From Piromyces finnis (Eukaryota > Neocallimastigomycota > Neocallimastigomycetes > Neocallimastigales > Neocallimastigaceae): DNA of 64,000 nucleotides. The position numbers were made by a program, and so were the translations under genes. Position 1 is the first letter of the stretch. Every line of letters begins with the position of its first letter. Positions 8,701-18,300 of the stretch are shown one piece after another. The notes below the pieces were generated by a model that searched no databases, had not been told where the DNA came from, and saw only the letters and a program-made list of their open reading frames with translations. The DNA is taken from contig MCFH01000024.1 of assembly GCA_002104945.1 (NCBI GenBank), positions 62,001-126,000 on the forward strand, given 5' to 3'.

Positions 8701-11198
8701 ATATAATTAAAGTTCCTTACTTGAAAAGTTTCTGTATCTTGACTATATGTTTCATTATTATTTTCTTTTTCTAAATTATAATTGTAGTCACCAGGTTCTT
8801 CTTCTAAAAAACCTACGACTCTTTTCACTTTAATTTTCCTTGATTTTATGTCGAATATTCTGTATCCTACTGAAGATTCATCATATCCGATAAAGATTCC
8901 CTCCTTAGTTTTGTCTTGAAATTTTGGAATGTTACTGTCATCTAAATAATACACTTTACATCCAAATACTCTTAAATTTTTATAATCAACTTTTCTGTTG
9001 TACATTAATTCAAATGGTATTTCACCATTAATTCCACTGTGCGGAACTCGATTATGAACATAGTTCGCTGTTTTCACAGCATCTTCCCAAAAGCGACGAC
9101 ATAACCTTGCGTCCATTAACATTGCAGTAGCAGTTTTTATTAACTTTCCATTGAATCTTTCTGCTCTTCCATTCTGCTCCGGATTTCCAGGGACGGTGAA
9201 TTGTTGAGTTATTCCATATTCGTTACATAACTCCTTGAAGTTATTAGAAGTGAATTCAGTTCCATTATCGCTTCTAAGATATTTTACTTTGGATGATAAT
9301 TCATTAGTAGTTTTATTCAGCCAATTTCCAAATTCTTTGAAAACATCACTTTTATTCTTGACAAATATTACCCATCCATATCGACTGTAATCATCTAAGA
9401 TACTTAAAAAGTATACGTTGTCATGAATTGATGGTATGATTGGACCTACCAAATCGATGTGTACTAGTTCCAAAACACTTGATGCTCTACTATCTGACCT
9501 TTTATGAGGGATTTCTTTCATTTTGCTTCTCATGCATATTGTACAATTGTGAATATTGTTCTTTTCATCATTATTGTTGAAATTCAGATGCCCTATTCTT
9601 CTATGCCAGTATTCACCATTGTTTCGTACATTATCGCACATTGAGTAATTATTAACTACATTACCTTCTTTGATGTACAAATTGAATACATCATATTCAT
9701 TTGCTTTAACTTCGTATACATTATCTGTTTTCTTATCTTTTATATATGCAAATACATTATTGTTCTTCTCATCAAAGATTATTTGGTAGCCACTTTTAAC
9801 TAACTTGGCAACAGAAATTAAATTTCGTTTTACATCTGGGATGTACATTACATCTTCTAATTTTATTGGTTCTTCGTTAATAGATCCATTTACTTCACCC
9901 ATATGTGTTGACTTTGTAGTCGCTCCATTTGCATAATTGATTGGTTCTACATGTTCAAAAACATTTTTGAGAATTCCTATATCTTTGGTAATATGATTAG
10001 AAGCACCAGAATCTAAAGTCCATGTAGTAAAACTTGTAGGTACATTTTCACAAGATACGTAATTGCATGATTTATTATTACATTCATCATTGTTATTGTC
10101 AAATAATGTATTGTAATCAACTGTAAACAAATCTTGATATCCAACTTCTGGTTCAAAGTCTTCAGTGGTTTGTTTATTTACTATTTCACCTGTTGCTAAA
10201 AATGCTTCCTTGCCTTTATTTTTCTCTTTTCTTAGCCTTCTTGTAACTTCTTCTGAAAGTTCTTTTTGAATACGACATTGTTTTACAGTATGTCCTTTTT
10301 GATGACAAAAATAACATGTAATGTTTTGTTTATTTTTGTTATTCCAATTTCTTTCTTCATTGGACTTTTCTTTTCCTTTATTTGTATTTTTATTATGATT
10401 ATTACTTTGTTTGTTGCGGTAGTATTTAGTACTTTCCTTTCTTTTATCACCTTTGTAACTACCTTCAACACTAAAGATATGTCTAATTCCGAAGGTTTCA
10501 GATTTCTCTTTCGGATCAAATTTGTTCATCTTATCTATCATTCTTGCTGTGTCCTTTTTGCATTCTTCCCAGTCTTCATGCTTAAGGACTGTGACTTTCC
10601 TATATTTTTCTGGTAAGGCTTGATACAGTAAACCAATTTTTTCTTCATCATCTATTTTCACATTTAGTTGTTCTAACTTATTAAAGTTGGAATTTAACTT
10701 ATTTACAAATCTTGAGAAACTTTCTTTCGGGTCGTATTTTAAGGAGTTTGTTTCCTTAATAAGCCTATTCTTTCTTTCTATTTTATCCCCTAAATAAATG
10801 TCTTCTAATAGTTTCCACATTTCGTAGCTTGTTAAAGACCTATCTTGGATATCTTGTTGGCAGTTTGGGCCTAAAGTATACCTAATTAAAAATTGGATAT
10901 TCCTATCTGTTTTTAAGTCATCTTCGGTTACGTTCTTATCATAGTAGGTATTGATTTCAAAAGGTGCCTTTAGATATTCTTCTCCGTCGATATCCATTCC
11001 TTCGTCACTTTTGATCTTTGGGGTTTTGTTTTCATCAACCCAATCTTCAAGACCATAATAATTTAAAATATTCCTCATAAACATTTGCCACGTTATGAAA
11101 TTTTTATTGTTCAATTCATAAGTGACCTTTCCTAGCATAACGGTAGGATCGAATATAGGAATTGATCCAGTATCTCCGTTAGATTTTCTTTTTGACAT
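5745..11198 (-). CDS. Gag-Pol polyprotein of Ty1/copia copy 1
   Basis: The first ATG is at 11198 (MSKRKSNGD); an upstream TTG in frame is not a credible eukaryotic start. The product is 1,817 aa. Domains with approximate residues: gag 30-250; CCHC knuckle CYFCHQKGHTVKQC 293-306; aspartic protease WTLDSGASNH near 391; GAG-pre-integrase CTICMRSK near 555; integrase D (HIDLVGP, 579), D (SDNGTEF, 641), E (NPEQNGRAE, 670); then about 500 residues rich in Asn, Lys and Glu with no known domain; reverse transcriptase from about 1355 with YVDD near 1508; RNase H (DSDYGG 1668, STAEAEYYG 1705, DNQA 1742). All catalytic residues looked for are present and there is no frameshift between gag and pol. It copies element RNA into DNA in virus-like particles and integrates it. 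Copy 2 differs at four residues. Confidence 0.96.
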   Translation of the reverse strand: MSKRKSNGDTGSIPIFDPTVMLGKVTYELNNKNFITWQMFMRNILNYYGLEDWVDENKTPKIKSDEGMDIDGEEYLKAPFEINTYYDKNVTEDDLKTDRNIQFLIRYTLGPNCQQDIQDRSLTSYEMWKLLEDIYLGDKIERKNRLIKETNSLKYDPKESFSRFVNKLNSNFNKLEQLNVKIDDEEKIGLLYQALPEKYRKVTVLKHEDWEECKKDTARMIDKMNKFDPKEKSETFGIRHIFSVEGSYKGDKRKESTKYYRNKQSNNHNKNTNKGKEKSNEERNWNNKNKQNITCYFCHQKGHTVKQCRIQKELSEEVTRRLRKEKNKGKEAFLATGEIVNKQTTEDFEPEVGYQDLFTVDYNTLFDNNNDECNNKSCNYVSCENVPTSFTTWTLDSGASNHITKDIGILKNVFEHVEPINYANGATTKSTHMGEVNGSINEEPIKLEDVMYIPDVKRNLISVAKLVKSGYQIIFDEKNNNVFAYIKDKKTDNVYEVKANEYDVFNLYIKEGNVVNNYSMCDNVRNNGEYWHRRIGHLNFNNNDEKNNIHNCTICMRSKMKEIPHKRSDSRASSVLELVHIDLVGPIIPSIHDNVYFLSILDDYSRYGWVIFVKNKSDVFKEFGNWLNKTTNELSSKVKYLRSDNGTEFTSNNFKELCNEYGITQQFTVPGNPEQNGRAERFNGKLIKTATAMLMDARLCRRFWEDAVKTANYVHNRVPHSGINGEIPFELMYNRKVDYKNLRVFGCKVYYLDDSNIPKFQDKTKEGIFIGYDESSVGYRIFDIKSRKIKVKRVVGFLEEEPGDYNYNLEKENNNETYSQDTETFQVRNFNYMYDKENENNNNKDKKEKDISNENDKLMNENLETLNDKTSNKEDLKEVNYEEKFRNIEEKLDKLTSLLNKEKNNSSESFMQVCEDTNDSNMSIEDSEEEDLNLLDYIKLKEKKKERLNKNNYQKIEGMEENKEIKISTSMESVSETNKEKENNNDISGSNDGNINNFTLEENNLKYNNLKYNSADETEICEIKEVNIKRNDDKKNKNINSKDNSNISKDNKRNNKYLNAKGNVYFIEENSDIVNKNELIEEVLKIPSEMEINDLTGEIDNNDFLNILSPDIDLGTRKKIDFENIESVKNNINKNNRKEIENNYSNVKVNYKNEEYYKKNYIPINENEIRRNLNKENINIPEEKSKFKNISDEKESNLNNQNKKEYNLRNLKNKNEIKDPINKDKSKKKFFDKKKLLSKQNFLNKRNLNRKLKSNKNFKLNENHPPKEEKFPRKRKLVPSEDVIEEKFSKPHEHEPEKKKIKEVALTIAQIKEPNSYNDIFKRKDKDKWIKAIEAELLNMKERKVFKRIDEVPEDANIIDSRWVFKIKRNSTGEIEKYKARLVARGFTQEYGEDYNETFSPTLKQDSLRILIGIAAINNYKIHQLDVKAAYLYADLKEDIYMKAPEGDKMYKKGLWKLNKALYGLKQAAREWNNNISNTLIELGFQKLVSEPCIFIKTKNNKLVCLVGIYVDDILITGKKEEIDKTIKLIKEKYVITDVGDANFIIGIKVETLKDGYLLHQERYLKDILHKFGLENCRGSKTTTPIKNDEQLNQPFDPTTYRAAIGSLLYLAIGTRPDILFSVTKASRFSQNPTIQNWKNVLQIFKYLKENPHYGIRFERNLNLKIFVDSDYGGDEETRKSTTGFVFLLGNGPTSWYSKLQKCVSTSTAEAEYYGLCECSKQALWYRNIFSELKIKEECLKINIDNQATIYNANNETINPKSKHIDIKYHKVRELIKENKISLEYIKSEENLADGFTKYLNKNKMKIFRDSLLYKYK

Positions 11199-11228
11199 AT
11201 TAAAAAAAAACTTACTTAAATATAAGAG

Positions 11229-11246
11229 CAATTGAGACTCTTAATC
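11229..11246 (-). other. Primer-binding site, tRNA-Lys(CUU)-like internal type
   Basis: Directly after the 5' LTR the sense strand reads GATTAAGAGTCTCAATTG. Its complement TTGAGACTCTTAATC matches the anticodon arm of eukaryotic tRNA-Lys(CUU) (stem TGAGA, loop CTCTTAA, then TC). The primer would thus be the 5' part of the tRNA cut around position 40, as known for Drosophila copia with initiator Met tRNA, rather than the 3' CCA end. The host tRNA is not in the window, so the match rests on general knowledge of tRNA-Lys. Confidence 0.6.
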
Positions 11247-11481
11247 TGTCAGATAAATTTAGTTTACACTTAAATTTATTTATAAAACTATTTGGGTTTT
11301 TATAATCTTTTATTTATTTATATTTATTTTATAATATAAATATTGTAACTTTCTTAAAATCTTTTTATTAAAAAATAACCAAAGAATAAAAATGTAGTAC
11401 AATATTAATTTATAATTTTATAAAATACAAATACATAAAAAATACATAAAATATTATTTTGTAATGTATTTTATTTTCACA
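11247..11481 (-). repeat. 5' LTR of copia copy 1
   Basis: 235 bp, identical to 5488-5722. Followed by the ATCTC duplication at 11482-11486. Expected to hold the element promoter in the sense (minus) direction. Confidence 0.95.
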
Positions 11482-14103
11482 ATCTCCATCATAGCTTTTT
11501 TATTAAAAAGTGGAGAAAATGGTCTTTTTTAATAATTTTTAAAATAAAAACAGTATATCTTTCTTTTTAATAATATTAATAAAAAATTAAAGCTATACTG
11601 TTTTTATACTTTATAAATACAACAAGTTATGATTAATAGAAAAAAAAAAAAGTAGATAATGGATAAAGAACTAAATAAACTTTTTATTTACATTACAATT
11701 ATAATGTAATATAATGTAATACATAAATGTTTCTATTGGTTTATGGTATAATTGTATTGTATTTTTTTTAATGAAAATCAATTCAAAAAAAAATTAATTT
11801 AAAAAAATTATCGATCTTTTTCATTTTATTTTTTCTTTTTTTAGATGACTCACATTTTATTAAAATTAAAATTTATTCATTGAAAAGACAACAACAGTGA
11901 AAAGAAAAAAAATATAGACATATATATTTCTCGATTTTTAATAAAAAAAAAAACCTTTATTTTTTAATATAATAATAATAAATACACTTTATATTTTATA
12001 TCTTTTACTTTTTTTTTTGCCTATTATTTAATAATAAAAAAATGTACTAATAAAATATGAATTATAATATTAATGTTAAAACTATACTTGAAAGTTAACA
12101 GTAAAAACATTATTTATATATAATATATATAAAAATAATGATAAGTTTTTAACTATCCAATGGAATAAAAATAAAAAAAATCCCTCTTTTTTAATATTTT
12201 AATATAACTAATTAAAGTAGTATTAGATTAAACTATTAAGTCTAGAAAAAAAAAAAAAAAAAAGAAGAGGGAGAAAAAAAAAGAGGAAAGTTTCACACTT
12301 TAAAAAGTTTATTTTTAAATAGAACAAAAAAAAAATAAACATTTTTAAATTGTATAGAATAATGAATAGAAAAAGATTTTTGGAACATTTTATTTATAAT
12401 AAAGTTTAATGACAACCATTTTCTAAAAAAAAAAAAAGGAAAAAAAATGATTCATTTTATTTCTAAAAACAAATATTTAATGTTGTGTCATTATTATTAA
12501 TATATTTAAGTATTGAATTATACAATAAAAAAAAAAAGAGAGAGAGGGGAAAAAAAGTTAATTCAATATAAAATATAGTTTGAATAAGTAGTGACGTAAC
12601 TTTTTTTTAAACAAAATCTAGAAATACGTAAGAGAGGGGAGAAAAAAAAATTATTATTCCATCAAAGAAGAAAAAAAAGGATTCATTCACTAAATATATA
12701 TATATTATTTTTATAGTATTATCAATAGTTTAGTTTTTGAGATATTTATATAATGTATTTGCATATTTAAAAAATAATATTAACATTGTTATTAAAGTTC
12801 AAAATAACAACGAAATACAAGAAAAAAAACCCACACATCCATTATAATTTCATACAATAAAGTCATACATTTCTTTCTTTTCCTATGATTAATATAATAA
12901 TAGATGAAGGAGTAAAGATTTAAGATGAACAAGAATTAATATAAATATCCCATAATCCTATTCATAATTATTTTAATGAGTCTAAATAAATTTTTTAAAA
13001 GTTTATTTTTTTTTATCCTTTTTTTTACATTACGACAAGAGCTTTTTTTTTTTTTTTTTTTATAATTTGTTAATCAAAATATAAATGCATATATTAAAAT
13101 GTATCATAATATATTTATTTAGCTTTAATTACCTATCATTTTAATTTTTAATATATGAGGTATGTAATTTATCCACTCTTCCTGAAAACAATAACAACCT
13201 CTTCTTCAATAATAAAATAAAAATATTATAAATGGTATGGTAGATAGTATTATTATAATATAATGAATCATAAAGAGTTGGTAGATTTTTAATATTTAAT
13301 AAATCAATAGTGATAATAATATATAAATAATATTTTTTTAGTCTTTTATTTATATTATTGAAAAAAAAAACAGTTTAAAAGATATATTATTTTTACCATA
13401 ATAATTACCTTTGATGAAAATGTTTAATAATAAAAGAAAAATTATACATATTTTTTATTTTTTATTTTTTTTGATGATTAGAATTTAGTATAATGACAAT
13501 TAAAGAGGAAATATTTAATGCATCCTCTTGGTTTATTTCTTTCTTTTTTTTTTTTTTTTTTTTTTTGATCATCTTTTAAACTTTTTTAAATGATGACTCA
13601 TACTATTTTTGATCAAACTTTTTTCCAATCAACTTTGTTTAATAAAGAAAAAAAAATTAAAAGTGAAAATATATATATATATATATTTACAATAAAATAA
13701 AAACAAATATTTTGATAATAAAAGATATATAGAATTATATAGATTTTATTGTAATTTAAGCATATCATTATAACATTATAGTTTATATTATTTTTTATAT
13801 TTAAAAATGGGTTGTGTCATAATTATAAGGTATGGAAAACAAAAACAAAAATAGCGATTAAATTAGGAATATTAAATTTTTTTAAAATAATTAAACTATC
13901 CATTTTAATATAAATAAATAAAAAAAACTTTAATTAAAAAATTAATGAAATGGTGTAGTTGAACAAGGCTAGAATCTTACATATATTAGGAAATCAAAGA
14001 AGGCTTAAAAAAAAAAAAGTTTAACTTTAAAATAGATTTTATCCTTTATTAATTAATTATTGATTTTCCTAATAGAAATAGTTAATTTATATATTATCAT
14101 TCT

Positions 14104-14540
<437 letters not shown>

Positions 14541-15113
14541 AAATTATAATCCTATAATATTCTATAACAAAAAAGTTTGTTTTAAACATAAACATATTTA
14601 TTGTACATGTTATCAAATTCTATTTTATATATATTATTATTATCAACAACAACATCAAATAATTGTTGTCAAAAAGACTACTTTATAAACAATTTCCTTT
14701 TTTAAATTTTGATTATAGTTAAAAAAATGAATAATAATAATATTAATAATAAAATTCTTTTTACCATAATGTTCAAAGAGATATTCTTATTTTTCAAAAA
14801 AAAAAATTCTTTTATTGCTGACGATTTGTTTATTACTTTATGGTATTTTATTATTGTTAATTATATTCTTGATGTTTTTTTTTCAATAGTTTATTATTTT
14901 AATACTATTTGATGTATCATTAAGTTGTTGTTTTCTTATTTAAAAAAAATATTTTTTTTTTTTGATTATTTCAAAATAATAGAAAGTGCTTTTTTTTTTT
15001 AGATTATTAAGATTATTTAAATATTTAAAAGTGATTATTTTTAAGGTTTGGAGATAATAATAGATTATTTTTTTTTTTACATTTTCGGATAATTTACCAA
15101 CTTTTTTATTATT

Positions 15114-15118
15114 ATTAT
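15114..15118 (+). repeat. Copia copy 2 target-site duplication, left
   Basis: ATTAT, repeated at 21113-21117. The insertion landed in a short ATT run. Confidence 0.85.
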
Positions 15119-15353
15119 TGTCAGATAAATTTAGTTTACACTTAAATTTATTTATAAAACTATTTGGGTTTTTATAATCTTTTATTTATTTATATTTATT
15201 TTATAATATAAATATTGTAACTTTCTTAAAATCTTTTTATTAAAAAATAACCAAAGAATAAAAATGTAGTACAATATTAATTTATAATTTTATAAAATAC
15301 AAATACATAAAAAATACATAAAATATTATTTTGGAATGTATTTTATTTTCACA
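15119..15353 (-). repeat. 3' LTR of copia copy 2
   Basis: 235 bp; shares the GGAATG variant with the other LTR of this copy. Confidence 0.95.
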
Positions 15354-15375
15354 CTCCCCCAAAGTTATAAATTCA

Positions 15376-18300
15376 TTATTTGTATTTATATAATAAACTA
15401 TCTCTAAATATTTTCATTTTATTTTTATTCAAGTATTTAGTAAAACCATCTGCTAAATTTTCTTCTGATTTTATATATTCTAGACTGATTTTATTTTCTT
15501 TAATTAATTCTCTTACTTTATGGTACTTAATATCAATATGTTTTGACTTTGGATTAATCGTTTCATTATTTGCGTTGTAAATAGTTGCTTGATTATCAAT
15601 ATTGATTTTTAAGCATTCTTCCTTTATTTTTAATTCACTAAAAATATTTCTATACCACAGAGCTTGCTTTGAGCATTCACAAAGTCCATAATATTCTGCT
15701 TCGGCGGTTGAAGTTGATACACATTTTTGCAGTTTTGAGTACCAGCTTGTTGGTCCATTTCCCAATAAAAATACAAATCCAGTGGTAGATTTTCTTGTTT
15801 CTTCATCTCCCCCATAGTCTGAATCTACAAAAATCTTCAAATTTAAGTTTCTTTCAAAACGGATTCCATAATGAGGATTTTCTTTCAGATATTTGAATAT
15901 TTGTAATACATTCTTCCAATTTTGGATAGTAGGATTTTGTGAGAACCTAGATGCTTTGGTTACTGAAAATAAGATATCTGGACGAGTACCTATGGCTAAA
16001 TATAAAAGACTTCCTATTGCAGCTCTATAAGTAGTAGGGTCAAAAGGCTGATTGAGTTGTTCATCATTCTTGATTGGTGTAGTTGTCTTTGATCCTCTGC
16101 AGTTTTCTAAACCAAATTTGTGTAATATATCCTTTAAATACCTTTCTTGATGTAACAAATACCCATCTTTTAACGTTTCTACTTTGATTCCTATGATGAA
16201 ATTTGCATCACCAACATCCGTGATAACATATTTCTCTTTAATTAATTTAATAGTTTTATCTATTTCTTCCTTTTTACCAGTTATTAGGATGTCATCAACA
16301 TATATTCCAACTAAACATACTAATTTATTGTTTTTGGTCTTTATAAATATGCATGGTTCGCTAACTAATTTCTGAAATCCTAGTTCAATGAGAGTATTGC
16401 TGATGTTGTTATTCCATTCTCTTGCTGCTTGTTTTAAGCCATATAATGCTTTATTTAATTTCCATAATCCTTTTTTATACATTTTATCTCCTTCAGGTGC
16501 TTTCATATATATATCTTCCTTTAAATCTGCATACAAATATGCGGCCTTAACATCTAATTGATGGATTTTATAGTTATTAATTGCAGCTATTCCTATTAGG
16601 ATTCTTAATGAGTCTTGTTTTAGAGTAGGAGAAAAGGTCTCATTGTAGTCTTCTCCATATTCTTGTGTAAAACCTCTGGCTACAAGTCTAGCTTTGTATT
16701 TTTCTATCTCACCAGTGCTATTCCTTTTTATCTTAAATACCCATCTTGAATCAATAATATTGGCGTCTTCTGGAACTTCATCTATTCTTTTGAACACTTT
16801 TCTTTCTTTCATATTTAGCAATTCGGCTTCTATTGCTTTTATCCACTTATCCTTATCTTTTCTTTTAAATATATCATTATAGGAATTTGGCTCCTTGATT
16901 TGTGCTATAGTTAGCGCCACTTCCTTAATTTTCTTCTTTTCTGGTTCATGTTCATGTGGCTTACTAAATTTTTCTTCTATGACATCTTCACTTGGAACAA
17001 GTTTCCGCTTTCTTGGGAATTTTTCTTCCTTTGGTGGATGATTTTCATTTAATTTAAAATTTTTATTGGATTTTAATTTTCTATTTAGATTTCTCTTATT
17101 CAAAAAATTTTGTTTTGATAATAACTTTTTCTTATCAAAAAATTTTTTCTTAGATTTATCTTTATTGATTGGATCTTTAATTTCATTTTTATTTTTTAAA
17201 TTTCTCAAATTATATTCCTTTTTATTTTGATTATTTAAATTACTTTCTTTTTCATCAGAAATATTTTTAAATTTGGACTTTTCTTCAGGAATATTGATAT
17301 TTTCTTTATTCAAATTTCTTCTTATTTCATTCTCATTAATAGGTATGTAATTTTTCTTATAATATTCTTCATTCTTATAATTTACTTTTACATTTGAATA
17401 ATTATTTTCTATTTCTTTTCTATTATTTTTATTTATATTATTTTTGACACTCTCAATATTTTCAAAATCAATTTTCTTTCTTGTTCCTAAATCAATGTCA
17501 GGACTCAGGATATTTAAAAAATCATTATTGTCAATTTCTCCAGTTAAATCATTTATCTCCATTTCTGATGGTGTTTTTAATACTTCTTCAATTAATTCAT
17601 TTTTATTTACAATGTCTGAATTTTCTTCTATAAAATAAACATTTCCTTTTGCATTCAGGTATTTATTATTCCTTTTATTATCCTTTGATATATTTGAATT
17701 GTCTTTACTGTTTATATTTTTATTTTTCTTGTCGTCATTTCTCTTTATATTCACTTCTTTAATTTCACAAATTTCAGTTTCGTCAGCACTATTATATTTT
17801 AAATTATTATATTTTAAATTATTTTCTTCCAAGGTAAAGTTATTTATATTGCCGTCGTTACTTCCTGAAATGTCATTATTGTTTTCTTTTTCTTTATTGG
17901 TTTCACTTACAGATTCCATTGAAGTACTTATTTTAATTTCTTTATTTTCTTCCATTTCTTCAATTTTCTGGTAATTATTTTTGTTCAAACGTTCTTTTTT
18001 CTTTTCTTTTAGTTTAATATAGTCTAAGAGATTTAAGTCTTCTTCTTCTGAGTCTTCTATACTCATATTACTATCATTAGTGTCCTCGCAGACTTGCATA
18101 AAACTTTCAGAACTATTATTTTTTTCTTTATTTAATAGTGACGTGAGCTTATCCAGCTTTTCTTCTATATTTCTAAATTTTTCTTCATAATTTACTTCTT
18201 TTAAGTCTTCTTTATTACTAGTTTTATCATTGAGTGTTTCTAGGTTTTCATTCATTAATTTATCATTTTCATTTGAAATGTCCTTTTCTTTTTTGTCTTT

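Larger units (their letters stand above)
5488..11481 (-). mobile_element. Full-length Ty1/copia LTR retrotransposon, copy 1
   Basis: The element is 5,994 bp with LTRs 5488-5722 and 11247-11481, which I find identical over all 235 bp. The target-site duplication is ATCTC (5483-5487 and 11482-11486). In the sense direction the LTRs run TGTG...GACA (TG...CA ends). The order is 5' LTR, primer-binding site, single gag-pol frame, purine tract TGGGGGAG, 3' LTR. The protease-integrase-RT-RNase H order defines Ty1/copia (Pseudoviridae-type). The intact frame and identical LTRs indicate a recent and possibly active insertion. Confidence 0.97.

Noticed and set aside
11199-11231. Start of the copia frame at TTG 11231 (and 20862 in copy 2)
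   Set aside because: A TTG start is not credible in a nuclear fungal gene; the first ATG is at 11198 and 20829.
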